Origin: an uncultured Bacilli bacterium
GTDB lineage: Bacteria; Bacillota_I; Bacilli_A; RF39; UBA660
Assembly: GCA_944363655.1 (NCBI GenBank)
Contig: CALVUU010000085.1
Location: 1-11,196, forward strand
Length of the DNA: 11,196 nucleotides
Direction: 5' to 3'
Shown: in pieces, positions 1-6,859 of the stretch
Layout of the letters: the number at the start of each line of letters is the position of its first letter
Position numbering within the stretch: the stretch's first letter is position 1
The notes under the pieces: model-generated
What the model saw: the letters and a program-made list of their open reading frames with translations, nothing else
Database searches by the model: none
Told to the model about the DNA's origin: nothing
Position numbers and translations under genes: made by a program

Positions 1-77
1 TTAACAGCGTTACAACCGCCGCCCCCAACACCGACTACTTTTATTTTTGCAATTTGATCCATCTGTAATCCATTCAT
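1..77 (-). CDS. ftsZ: Cell division protein FtsZ, N-terminal fragment
   Basis: This is the first 25 codons of FtsZ, the tubulin-like GTPase that forms the cytokinetic ring; the rest lies beyond the left edge. The visible peptide starts MNGLQMDQIAKIKVVGVGGG and continues GCNAVN, the usual first beta strand and glycine-rich loop of the FtsZ nucleotide-binding fold. The start at 77 is preceded by an AAGGAG ribosome binding site (86-91) that overlaps the ftsA stop codon. Only 12 bases separate the two genes, so they are almost certainly co-transcribed and perhaps translationally coupled. Identity rests on the short N-terminus plus the ftsA-ftsZ order, which is highly conserved in bacteria. Confidence 0.93.
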   Translation of the reverse strand, partial: MNGLQMDQIAKIKVVGVGGGGCNAV

Positions 78-89
78 AATCCATTCTCC

Positions 90-1331
90 TTAATTATCAA
101 AAAAGTAACCAAACAATTTTCCTAAAATAGAATTCTCCGAAATGTTTACTTTTTTATGTATTCCACTCAAACTTTCTTGTTCTTCTATACTAAATATTGA
201 AAAATCACGATTGCGAAGGCGAAGCCTGCTATCATAATACTTGATAAGCCCAACCGCCGTTGCATATTTATTATGCCTAGCTCCAATCTCCTTAACTTCA
301 CCAACAGAAGCATTTTTAAAAATATAATCAACTACATTTTTAAATTCCGCCGTTTCTGTTACTCCCCCTGTAATAATTATATAACTAATTTGCTTTTTTG
401 TTAAGAGATTTATTTGTTTTTTTGCTAAATTTAATATTTCTTCTAATCTACTCATCACTATTTCACTAGCACTAAATTGATTTATTTTTACTTTATCACC
501 ATTTTTATCTTCAACAATTACCGCTTCATTAGCTTGAGCCTGATTTTTATCAGCAAGAGCAATTGTTTCTTTAATAAATAAAGCATCCCTGCGATTTATT
601 TTATAAACATATCCTAAATCATAATCAATATTATCTCCACCCATATCTATTACTTCACTACTTGTAATTATACCTTTATTAAATATTGAAACTGTTGTTT
701 TAGACGCTCCAATATTTATAACTGCTCCAACTTCTCCACTATTTTTATTATTTTTAAATTCATAATAATCCCCAAGTGCTCCAATAGTAACATCGACAAC
801 TTCTACCCCTAATTTTTCCAAACATTTAACTATTGGGGTAACATTTTTTTTAGGAACAGTAACTACAACTGCTTTAACATTGAGCTTATCAGCATGCATA
901 GATAAAGGGGATGCAGAAACTATACTATCATTTAATAAAAACTTAGTAGGTAAAATTGTTACTAATTCTCGATTATCAATAATTTTATTATAAACCGCCG
1001 CTTGCATTGATCTAATTATATCATTACTAGTAACTATTTTTTCTTCATTGGTTATGGAAGTATATCCCTCACTTAAAAAACAATCTATTCCATTACTAGG
1101 GACACTTACAATAACTTTTTTTATTGGTAAACCAATTTGTTCTTCACCTTTTTTAAATACATCTTCTAAAGCCAACAAAGCAGTCTCAGGATTAACAATA
1201 AAGCCTTTTTTAATCCCCCGAGCTGGAACATCAACACATGCTAAAATATTTAGTTTTCCCCGAACCATTTCTCCAACTACAAGTTTTATCGTATGATTTC
1301 CAATATCTAAACTAGCAATTATCTTGCGCAT
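90..1331 (-). CDS. ftsA: Cell division protein FtsA
   Basis: FtsA is the actin-like ATPase that tethers FtsZ filaments to the membrane and recruits later division proteins. The 413-residue length is normal for the family. The N-terminal phosphate-1 motif (SLDIGNHTIKLVV, residues 7-19), a central phosphate-2-like motif (GAVINIGASKTTVSIF) and the adenosine-side motif IIITGGVTETAEF are all visible. The last 15 residues (SILGKLFGYFFDN at the end) form a short amphipathic segment, as expected for the FtsA membrane-targeting helix. The ATG at 1331 follows a GGAAG site about eight bases upstream and gives the canonical MRKIIASLDIG start. A consensus-like promoter lies just upstream, and ftsZ follows 12 bases downstream. 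No upstream divIB/ftsQ neighbour is present; the next gene upstream is an unrelated DUF308 protein with its own terminator. Confidence 0.96.
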   Translation of the reverse strand: MRKIIASLDIGNHTIKLVVGEMVRGKLNILACVDVPARGIKKGFIVNPETALLALEDVFKKGEEQIGLPIKKVIVSVPSNGIDCFLSEGYTSITNEEKIVTSNDIIRSMQAAVYNKIIDNRELVTILPTKFLLNDSIVSASPLSMHADKLNVKAVVVTVPKKNVTPIVKCLEKLGVEVVDVTIGALGDYYEFKNNKNSGEVGAVINIGASKTTVSIFNKGIITSSEVIDMGGDNIDYDLGYVYKINRRDALFIKETIALADKNQAQANEAVIVEDKNGDKVKINQFSASEIVMSRLEEILNLAKKQINLLTKKQISYIIITGGVTETAEFKNVVDYIFKNASVGEVKEIGARHNKYATAVGLIKYYDSRLRLRNRDFSIFSIEEQESLSGIHKKVNISENSILGKLFGYFFDN

Positions 1332-1359
1332 TTAATACACTTCCCATATCATTAAATTA

Positions 1360-1388
1360 ATTATACCCAAAAATACTATATCATGCAA
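1360..1388 (-). promoter_or_regulatory. Promoter of ftsA-ftsZ
   Basis: On the minus strand, TTGCAT (1383-1388) and TATAAT (1360-1365) are separated by 17 bases, a near-ideal sigma-A promoter. The start of transcription would fall near 1353, leaving a leader of about 22 bases containing the GGAAG ribosome binding site. Its position just downstream of the DUF308 terminator suggests that the division genes are transcribed independently of their upstream neighbour. Confidence 0.75.
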
Positions 1389-1403
1389 GTTTTTTTGCAA
1401 TCT

Positions 1404-1429
1404 AAAAATGATGCCTAAGCATCATTTTT
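1404..1429 (-). terminator. Rho-independent terminator of the DUF308 gene
   Basis: A perfect 11-base-pair inverted repeat (AAAAATGATGC, 1404-1414; GCATCATTTTT, 1419-1429) with loop CTAA. Read on the minus strand, it ends in a run of five U residues. The TGA stop of the DUF308 gene (1422-1424) lies inside the first arm, so translation ends within the hairpin. This insulates the ftsA promoter that follows 16 bases later. Confidence 0.8.
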
Positions 1430-1973
1430 GAATAATATAAGTATCTATTAAATCAAATATAGCCACAATAACTAAAAACGCTCCAGCTATTTTAGTTATT
1501 GTAATACCTGCAAAAGGATTAAATATTAATAAAATACCTAAAATAACCGTTATAATACCCATAACTAATGTCCCAATCCATTTATCAGTAACCCTCTTTA
1601 AAACGAAAGATAATTTTAATTTTAATAAACCATTTATTATTAAATAAACACCTAAACATATTGTTACTAAATTAATTATTGAATAAGGATATATTATAAT
1701 TATTACTCCTAATACCGCATATAAAATACCTGATACTAAATTCAAGTTACTTCCGTTAATATTTTCCTTAGTATATTTAATAATTGCCAAGATACCAGTT
1801 ATAAGTAAAGCAGCACCAATTAAAATACCAATAAGTTTATTTAAAGTACCAGGAATAAGCAATAATATTAATCCAACCAATCCTAAAATTAAAGTCTTAC
1901 TTAAATTATCAGGATTACTAGTATTTTTGGAAGAAATTATTTCTACTTCTTCTACTTTTTCTTTTTTTTTCAT
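1422..1973 (-). CDS. DUF308 (HdeD-like) six-helix membrane protein
   Basis: A 183-residue integral membrane protein of the DUF308 family, whose best known member is HdeD of enteric bacteria; the molecular function is not established. A lysine- and glutamate-rich cytoplasmic tail of about 25 residues precedes six hydrophobic helices arranged as three repeats of a glycine-rich hairpin, typical of DUF308: LILGLVGLILLLIP, LIGILIGAALLITGILAII, GILYAVLGVIIIIYP, LVTICLGVYLIINGLL, GTLVMGIITVILGILLIFNP and IAGAFLVIVAIFDLIDTYII. The frame extends upstream to a GTG at 1985, but the ATG at 1973 is preferred: it has GTGGTGAT as ribosome binding site, and the predicted transcription start near 1983 lies downstream of that GTG. 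It is monocistronic, with its own promoter and terminator, divergent from glmS. Confidence 0.85.
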   Translation of the reverse strand: MKKKEKVEEVEIISSKNTSNPDNLSKTLILGLVGLILLLIPGTLNKLIGILIGAALLITGILAIIKYTKENINGSNLNLVSGILYAVLGVIIIIYPYSIINLVTICLGVYLIINGLLKLKLSFVLKRVTDKWIGTLVMGIITVILGILLIFNPFAGITITKIAGAFLVIVAIFDLIDTYIIQK

Positions 1974-1989
1974 TATAATCACCACTTAA

Positions 1990-2018
1990 ATTATATTACT
2001 TTTTATATCTTGAAACAA
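1990..2018 (-). promoter_or_regulatory. Promoter of the DUF308 gene
   Basis: On the minus strand, TTGTTT (2013-2018) and TATAAT (1990-1995) are 17 bases apart. Transcription would begin near 1983, only about 10 bases before the ATG at 1973, so the leader is little more than the GTGGTGAT ribosome binding site. It is divergent from, and nearly abuts, the glmS promoter. Confidence 0.6.
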
Positions 2019-2025
2019 CTATTTT

Positions 2026-2055
2026 TTGACAAAAATGGATAACATATAATATAAT
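2026..2055 (+). promoter_or_regulatory. Promoter of glmS
   Basis: TTGACA (2026-2031) and TATAAT (2050-2055) are separated by 18 bases. An overlapping TATAAT at 2045-2050 would leave only a 13-base spacer, so the downstream hexamer is preferred. Transcription would start near 2062, about 32 bases before the ribozyme cleavage site and 180 bases before the glmS start codon. Confidence 0.75.
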
Positions 2056-2073
2056 TGAGAAAACAAATAATAG

Positions 2074-2114
2074 AAAGGAGTATTTATTTGTTAGCGCCAG
2101 ACCCTAAGGGGTGA
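2074..2114 (+). other. Shine-Dalgarno and possible 8-codon leader ORF upstream of the ribozyme cleavage site
   Basis: The 5' end of the glmS transcript carries AAAGGAG (2074-2080), as strong as the site used by rpsD, followed after seven bases by TTG (2088). That start would open a frame reading MLAPDPKG and ending in TGA at 2112-2114, across the ribozyme cleavage point. A TTG-started 8-codon peptide is doubtful as a gene. The ribosome binding sequence itself is clear, and it lies in the piece of RNA that self-cleavage removes. It may act as a ribosome-bound 5' stabiliser rather than to make a peptide. Confidence 0.35.
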
Positions 2115-2218
2115 CGAGGATAACTTTTATCGAAACATTCGGCGGATAAAGTTACGGTTTAGTATAATCGTTAGATATATTTTAAAAAGCAAAATCAAAA
2201 TTGTAACAAAAAATATAT
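2088..2218 (+). ncRNA. glmS ribozyme (glucosamine-6-phosphate-sensing self-cleaving riboswitch)
   Basis: The 5' untranslated region of glmS contains the conserved ribozyme core: AGCGCC (2093-2098), TGACGAGGA (2112-2120), ATCGAA (2129-2134) and TTCGGCGGAT (2138-2147). By comparison with the known family, cleavage falls between A2093 and G2094. Visible helices are P1 (ACCC/GGGT around 2101-2112, loop TAAG), a stem pairing TAACTTT-ATC with GAT-AAAGTTA, a shortened hairpin CGGTT/AATCG (2155-2170), and an AT-rich distal stem, ATATATTTT (2175-2183) with AAAATATAT (2210-2218), that fits P4. Binding of glucosamine-6-phosphate, the GlmS product, as a coenzyme triggers cleavage and then mRNA decay, giving feedback control. 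The ends are approximate. Confidence 0.93.
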
Positions 2219-2241
2219 TAATTACTTTATATGGAGGATTT

Positions 2242-4047
2242 ATGTGTGGAATAATCGGCTATAACGGTCGTAATTTATGCATACCTAAAATTATCCATGG
2301 TCTAGAAAGTTTAGAGTACCGTGGTTATGATTCAGCAGGTATTGCTTATGTTTTAAATAATAAAATAAAAATTGTTAAAGAAAAAGGTAAAATTATCAAT
2401 CTCAAAAAACTACTTGATTTTAATACCCTTACTAATATAGGGATTGCTCATACCCGTTGGGCAACCCATGGAGAAGCTAGTAAAATAAATGCTCACCCTC
2501 ACTCGGTAGGTAAATTTACTATTGTTCATAATGGTATAATTGAAAACTATAGCAAGTTAAAAAATGAATTAATAAAAAAAGGTTATAATTTTAAATCAAC
2601 TACTGATACTGAAGTTGCTTGTGCTCTGTTAGATGATTTATACAAACAAGAAAAAGATATTTTAAAAACACTTAATAAAGCAACTAAAATACTTCATGGC
2701 TCTTATGCTTTGGGTATCATCTGCCACGATGATATTAATACTCTATATGCAATTAGAAATACTAGTCCTTTAATTGTTGCTATATCCCCTGACGGTAACT
2801 TTATTGCATCAGATGTTCCTGCTATTTTAAAATATACTAATAAATATATTCTTTTAGATGATTTAGAATTAGCCAAATTAACCCAAGATAACATAACAAT
2901 CTATGATAAAAATATGAAAGAAGTAAAGAAAAAACTAAATACTTTCGCTGACACTTTTGAAGCAGCTGCTAAAAATGGCTATGAACACTTTATGTTAAAA
3001 GAAATTAATGAACAAGATAAAGTATTTAGTGATACCATAAACTTCTATTTCGATGGCACCATCAATTCTTTAAAAAAGAATTTTGGTTTCCTAAAAAAAT
3101 TTAACAAAATTGATATAGTTGCCTGTGGTTCGGCTTATCACACCGGTTTAGTAGGCAAAAATTTAATTGAAACTTACGCTAATATACCTGTAAATGTCGA
3201 AGTTGCTAGTGAATATCGTTATAAAAAATGCTTTTACGATAAAGATACCTTAGTAATATTAGTATCCCAATCTGGTGAAACTGCCGATACCCTTGCGGCT
3301 CTCCGCAAAGCTAAAAATGATGGTATTACCACTATGGCTATTGTAAATGTCGTTGGTAGCAGTATTGCTAGAGAAGCAGAGCATGTTATCTATATTAAAG
3401 CAGGTTGTGAAATTGCTGTGGCAACTACTAAAGCCTACCTAGCTCAACTAGCCATCTTTAGTCTTCTAACAATTTACTTAAGTTATCAAAATAAAACTCT
3501 AACTGAAGCAGAATTATCTAGCATCCTAGTTGACTTAAAAAATATGCCTAAATTAATTAAAGAAACTATCGCGAACTATTCAAAATATTTTGCTATCGCT
3601 GATAAAATATATAAAAATAAACAAGTATTTTTCATCGGTCGTGGTATAGATTATGCCCTAGCTATGGAAGGTAGTCTAAAACTAAAAGAAATATCTTACA
3701 TCAACAGTGTTGCTTACCAAGCAGGAGAATTAAAGCATGGAACTATTTCTCTAATAACTAAAAATACTTTAGTTATCGCTCTAGCAACTGATAGTGATTT
3801 AATAGAAAAAACCATTAGTAACATTAAAGAGGTTAAAGCAAGAGGAGCTTATGTAATTTATGTAACTAATGAATTACCAATCGAAAAATTTTATGATGAA
3901 TTAATAATTATTCCTAAAGTTCACCCAATACTTTCAAGTATTCTTACTATCATTCCTTTACAATTACTCGCTTATAAAGTTGCTAAAAATAATAACTGTG
4001 ATATCGATCAACCAAGAAATCTTGCCAAATCTGTTACCGTTGAATAA
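2242..4047 (+). CDS. glmS: Glutamine-fructose-6-phosphate aminotransferase (isomerizing)
   Basis: GlmS makes glucosamine-6-phosphate from fructose-6-phosphate and glutamine, the first committed step to UDP-GlcNAc and peptidoglycan. The 601-residue length is typical. The start at 2242 gives MCGIIGYNG, so Met removal exposes the catalytic nucleophile Cys2 of the glutaminase domain (about 1-240; RGYDSAG at 27-33, HTRWATHGE around 70-78, HNGIIEN around 97-102). Two SIS isomerase domains follow: the first with CGSAYHTGL and SQSGETADT, the second with FFIGRGIDYALAMEGSLKLK and YQAGELKHG. The C-terminal signature DIDQPRNLAKSVTVE contains Lys596, which matches the Schiff-base lysine. A GGAGG site (2233-2237) precedes the ATG. 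The ribozyme upstream provides product feedback, and a hairpin terminator overlaps the stop codon. Confidence 0.98.
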   Translation: MCGIIGYNGRNLCIPKIIHGLESLEYRGYDSAGIAYVLNNKIKIVKEKGKIINLKKLLDFNTLTNIGIAHTRWATHGEASKINAHPHSVGKFTIVHNGIIENYSKLKNELIKKGYNFKSTTDTEVACALLDDLYKQEKDILKTLNKATKILHGSYALGIICHDDINTLYAIRNTSPLIVAISPDGNFIASDVPAILKYTNKYILLDDLELAKLTQDNITIYDKNMKEVKKKLNTFADTFEAAAKNGYEHFMLKEINEQDKVFSDTINFYFDGTINSLKKNFGFLKKFNKIDIVACGSAYHTGLVGKNLIETYANIPVNVEVASEYRYKKCFYDKDTLVILVSQSGETADTLAALRKAKNDGITTMAIVNVVGSSIAREAEHVIYIKAGCEIAVATTKAYLAQLAIFSLLTIYLSYQNKTLTEAELSSILVDLKNMPKLIKETIANYSKYFAIADKIYKNKQVFFIGRGIDYALAMEGSLKLKEISYINSVAYQAGELKHGTISLITKNTLVIALATDSDLIEKTISNIKEVKARGAYVIYVTNELPIEKFYDELIIIPKVHPILSSILTIIPLQLLAYKVAKNNNCDIDQPRNLAKSVTVE

Positions 4048-4070
4048 AGAGCCTTATCTAGGCTCTTTAT
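4044..4070. terminator. Bidirectional terminator between glmS and the HD-domain gene
   Basis: A 10-base-pair stem ATAAAGAGCC (4044-4053) / GGCTCTTTAT (4061-4070) with a seven-base loop TTATCTA. T-rich tracts follow on both strands, so it can end both convergent transcripts. The glmS stop TAA (4045-4047) is in the first arm, and the stop of the opposing HD gene (4054-4056) is in the loop. Confidence 0.8.
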
Positions 4071-4707
4071 TTCTAACTCTTATTAAATTAATACCATTTA
4101 CTTCAATATATATTTTTCTAAATTCTTCATAATTACTTAATAATTCTTGAATATCACTTAAAAATTCTTCATATTCATTATCTTTAAAATACATTTTACA
4201 AGTAGCATAACCCGATACCCCAAATTTATCAATTAAATGTTTTCGTGATTCTTCAATAATTTCATCAATACTAGCATTTGACATATGTTTTAATCTATAA
4301 CTATAAGTTCTTTTTAAAGATTGCTCAACTGAAGTATTTCTATCAGCAGATGATACAATTTGTCCATAAATACTTCTAGGAACACTTTCTTTACTTGCTC
4401 GGTGGTCTTCTACTGCCTCTGCCATTATCTTTATTTCATCTTCAGTAAAAAATTCTTTCAAATGCTCATCACTTGCTAAAATATCTGCTGATACTTTTTC
4501 GTGATTTTTCGCATCAATACTATGTCCTATATCATGGTATGTAGCAATAGTATCAACCATATCCATATTTATATCTTCAATATTACTTGCAAACTTTCTA
4601 CTCCTTCTTCTTACATAATTTATATGATCCCTATTATGCCCTAAATCATTTAAATCATTTCTAGGCATTATAACTTCTTCTAAATATTTTTCTAAATTTA
4701 CATTCAT
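4054..4707 (-). CDS. HD-domain phosphohydrolase, function unknown
   Basis: A 217-residue soluble protein with the HD-superfamily metal site in order: His28 in GHNRDHINYV, His58-Asp59 in YHDIGH, His102 in EDHRAS and Asp122 in SSADRN. HD proteins are divalent-metal phosphohydrolases acting on nucleotides or phosphorylated small molecules; the substrate cannot be told here. Residues beyond about 140 form a charged helical tail (EEFLSDIQELLSNYEEF) unlike the GTPase or (p)ppGpp hydrolase members. The frame reaches a TTG at 4722, but the ATG at 4707 follows GGTGGG at normal spacing and lies downstream of the predicted transcription start, so it is chosen. The gene is monocistronic and convergent with glmS. 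A separate, unrelated HD protein (dgt-like) lies about 4 kb away. Confidence 0.8.
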   Translation of the reverse strand: MNVNLEKYLEEVIMPRNDLNDLGHNRDHINYVRRRSRKFASNIEDINMDMVDTIATYHDIGHSIDAKNHEKVSADILASDEHLKEFFTEDEIKIMAEAVEDHRASKESVPRSIYGQIVSSADRNTSVEQSLKRTYSYRLKHMSNASIDEIIEESRKHLIDKFGVSGYATCKMYFKDNEYEEFLSDIQELLSNYEEFRKIYIEVNGINLIRVRNKEPR

Positions 4708-4723
4708 ATTAACACCCACCAAA

Positions 4724-4752
4724 AATATATCATTAATTTATCTTTTATTCAA
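4724..4752 (-). promoter_or_regulatory. Putative promoter of the HD-domain gene
   Basis: Minus-strand TTGAAT (4747-4752) and TATATT (4724-4729) are 17 bases apart. Transcription would start near 4717, about 10 bases before the ATG at 4707. That leader is unusually short, starting within the GGTGGG element; the other short-leader genes in the window show the same geometry. Confidence 0.45.
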
Positions 4753-4769
4753 GGCAAACCCAAAATTAT

Positions 4770-4799
4770 TTGACTTTAAACATATACTTATTATATAAT
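4770..4799 (+). promoter_or_regulatory. Promoter of rpsD
   Basis: TTGACT (4770-4775) and TATAAT (4794-4799) with an 18-base spacer. Transcription would start near 4806, leaving an untranslated leader of about 150 bases before rpsD, far longer than other leaders in this window except that of glmS. Confidence 0.7.
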
Positions 4800-4805
4800 A
4801 TATTC

Positions 4806-4946
4806 GCACAAGTTTTATGGCAGTGTTATATCAAATTATAACGTGTTTAAACCCATTGGAATAAAGTATCTAGGACTGCCCTAGAAAAATTAATTTAAAC
4901 TCCCTATAACAAGATATAACAAATAAACCTTTTGCAAATATTAAAG
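4806..4946 (+). promoter_or_regulatory. Structured rpsD mRNA leader, candidate S4 autoregulatory site
   Basis: The leader holds several possible helices. GGCAGT (4819-4824) can pair with ACTGCC (4875-4880), enclosing a local hairpin GTTATA (4825-4830) / TATAAC (4837-4842). A competing hairpin CTAGG (4870-4874) / CCTAG (4880-4884) uses the same ACTGCC segment as its loop. GTTATATC (4825-4832) is also perfectly complementary to GATATAAC (4913-4920) near the end of the leader. In Bacillus, S4 represses its own gene through the rpsD leader, so this is the natural reading. I cannot confirm that it matches the known consensus. Confidence 0.5.
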
Positions 4947-4958
4947 AAAGGAGATATT

Positions 4959-5561
4959 ATGGCAAGATACACAGGACCTGCTTATAAAAAGTCTCGTCGT
5001 TTAGGTTTTTCAACATTAGAAAACGGTAAAGAACTTGCTAAAAGACCTTATGCACCAGGACAACATGGCCAAGACCGTCGTAAGAAACTAAGTGAATATG
5101 GTATCCAAATGCAAGAAAAACAAAAAGTACGTATTCTATATGGTTTAAATGAAAAACAATTCCGTCGTACTTTTGAAAAAGCTTCTAAAATGAAAGGTAT
5201 CGCTGGAGAAAACTTATTAGTTTTACTTGAATCAAGACTTGATAATATGGTATATCGCCTAGGAATGGCTAGAACTAGAAGAAGTGCTAGACAAATAGTA
5301 AATCATGGTCATATTTTAGTAAATGGCAAAAAGGTTGATATTCCATCATATACTACTAAAGTTGGAGATATCATTTCTGTTAAAGAAAACTCTAAGAATC
5401 ATCAAGCAATTATTGATTCACTTGAAGAAAATAGAAGCGTTCCAGCATTCTTAGAAATGGATAAGAAAAGCTTAACTGGAAAATATTTAAGAACTCCAGA
5501 AAGAAGTGAACTTAATCCTGAAATTAATGAACAACTTATTGTTGAATTTTACAACAGATAA
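4959..5561 (+). CDS. rpsD: Small ribosomal subunit protein S4
   Basis: Primary rRNA-binding protein that nucleates 30S assembly at the five-way junction of 16S rRNA. The 200 residues starting [16 protein letters not shown] match the family length and layout: a basic N-terminal region ([20 protein letters not shown]), then the S4 RNA-binding domain with [20 protein letters not shown] followed by [13 protein letters not shown], and the C-terminal [13 protein letters not shown]. The N-terminal region has no cysteines, so this is the zinc-free form. The frame opens at a TTG (4932), but the ATG at 4959 is the start: it is preceded by AAAGGAG (4947-4953) and yields the conserved MARY sequence. As in many Firmicutes, rpsD stands alone outside the large ribosomal operons. 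Its long leader suggests autoregulation. Confidence 0.98.
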   Translation: MARYTGPAYKKSRRLGFSTLENGKELAKRPYAPGQHGQDRRKKLSEYGIQMQEKQKVRILYGLNEKQFRRTFEKASKMKGIAGENLLVLLESRLDNMVYRLGMARTRRSARQIVNHGHILVNGKKVDIPSYTTKVGDIISVKENSKNHQAIIDSLEENRSVPAFLEMDKKSLTGKYLRTPERSELNPEINEQLIVEFYNR

Positions 5562-5592
5562 AAACCAAGAAAGTATCAACCTTCTTGGTTTT
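5561..5592. terminator. Bidirectional terminator between rpsD and ymfH
   Basis: An 11-base-pair stem AAAACCAAGAA (5561-5571) / TTCTTGGTTTT (5582-5592) with a 10-base loop. It is followed by CTTTT on the plus strand and by a U-rich tract on the minus strand. The first arm begins at the last base of the rpsD stop codon, and the TGA stop of ymfH (5576-5578) lies in the loop. It therefore serves both the rpsD transcript and the dgt-ymfF-ymfH operon. Confidence 0.82.
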
Positions 5593-6859
5593 CTTTTGGT
5601 CTAAATACACTAATTGCAACATTATCATTATTAATAAATTTAATAATATTTTCTAATTTTTCTTGATTAATACTGGCAACCCTTGCTTTTAAATCTGTAA
5701 TAATTTCTCCTTCGTTAATAATATCATCTTGAATTTTCATATTAACTTGTTCAATATCTTCATAATCCAAAATAAGAGTAGCAATAGCAGCATTTCTCTT
5801 ACGAACTATATCTTTTTTTAAAACTTCTAAATTATCAAATTTTTCTTTAATTAATTTTATAACTTCATCTTGATAATTAGTATTAGCAGTTATAGTAATT
5901 ACTAAATAATTTTCATATATATCTAAACTATAACTCAAATTAGTAATAAGACCTTTTAATATTAAATCTGATTTAAAATCACTTGTTGAACCAAAATTAA
6001 TATTAAGTATTAAATTACACAACAATTTTAAATCAATCAATTCTATATTTTTAAATTTATTTATAGGTATTTTTAAAGAATACTTAATTCTAGGATAAGT
6101 AATTTTAACAAATTCTTCCATATATTCTTTAGTAACTTTTTTAGGTTCATTTTCACTAATAATTTCAAATTCTTGAAATTTCCCAAATTCTTTTTTAGCC
6201 AAATTGTCTTCAACAGTTTTAGCCACTTCATAAGGATTAAAATTACCAGTTATCGTTAAAAACATATTTTTAGGTTGATAAAAAGTATCATAAGCGATTT
6301 TTACATCTTCTAAACTTATTTTTTTTATATCATCTACTTCTCCAGTTATTAAATCTCGATAATTAGATTTTTGTAAAACATTTTTTAAATTATCATAAAA
6401 TATTTTAGAATATGGATCATCATTACTCATATTTGCTTCTTCAATAATTATTCCCTTTTCTTTACTAATCATTTTCTTTGTAAAATAAGGATTATAAACA
6501 AAATCTAATAATAAATTTAAATTTTCTATTTTATTTTGCGTAGCAAATACAATATAAGAAGTATATTTAAAAGTCGTAAAAGCATTAGAATCTCCCCCTA
6601 GTTTTATAAACTCATCATGAGCAGTTGTACCATCTTTTAAATTAAACTTAATGTGTTCTAAAAAATGAGCAAGTCCCTTAGGAACTGTATAAACTTTCTT
6701 ACCTACTTTAAACTTAGTATGAATAGATCCATACTTAACTGATAAACTAGCAAAAAAACTATTAACTTTTTCATTAACCCACATATATACTTTTAAACCA
6801 TCTTTAGTAGTATATTCATATATTTTTTCTTCTAACCCTTCTAAAACTATCTCTTTCAA
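5576..6859 (-). CDS. ymfH: M16-family zinc peptidase, catalytic member (YmfH-like)
   Basis: A 427-residue M16 (pitrilysin/insulinase superfamily) protease. The inverted zinc motif HxxEH is intact as HFLEH (His65, Glu68, His69), and the downstream acidic ligand is in EKGIIIEEANM (Glu140/141), about 71 residues on, close to the family spacing. Domain order is the catalytic N-terminal half followed by a degenerate C-terminal M16 half. There is no signal peptide, so it is probably cytoplasmic. Its start overlaps the end of ymfF by four bases (ATGA), so translation is coupled. By family knowledge, the active YmfH-type and inactive YmfF-type subunits are expected to work as a pair. Annotation pipelines connect these proteins to EF-P 5-aminopentanol modification in Bacillus because of ymfI, but no ymfI-like reductase is visible here. 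The natural substrate is unknown. Confidence 0.9.
   Translation of the reverse strand: MKEIVLEGLEEKIYEYTTKDGLKVYMWVNEKVNSFFASLSVKYGSIHTKFKVGKKVYTVPKGLAHFLEHIKFNLKDGTTAHDEFIKLGGDSNAFTTFKYTSYIVFATQNKIENLNLLLDFVYNPYFTKKMISKEKGIIIEEANMSNDDPYSKIFYDNLKNVLQKSNYRDLITGEVDDIKKISLEDVKIAYDTFYQPKNMFLTITGNFNPYEVAKTVEDNLAKKEFGKFQEFEIISENEPKKVTKEYMEEFVKITYPRIKYSLKIPINKFKNIELIDLKLLCNLILNINFGSTSDFKSDLILKGLITNLSYSLDIYENYLVITITANTNYQDEVIKLIKEKFDNLEVLKKDIVRKRNAAIATLILDYEDIEQVNMKIQDDIINEGEIITDLKARVASINQEKLENIIKFINNDNVAISVFRPKENQEG

Noticed and set aside
1048..1296. 82-codon plus-strand open frame
   Set aside because: It lies wholly inside ftsA on the opposite strand, has no ribosome binding site and gives a composition unlike a real protein; it is a shadow frame.
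2703..2894. 63-codon minus-strand open frame
   Set aside because: It lies inside glmS on the opposite strand, with no promoter or ribosome binding site.
1422..5592. Mycoplasma-type genetic code (UGA as tryptophan)
   Set aside because: DUF308 and ymfH end in TGA located in terminator hairpins, all tryptophans checked are TGG, and reading through TGA would run proteins into the terminators.
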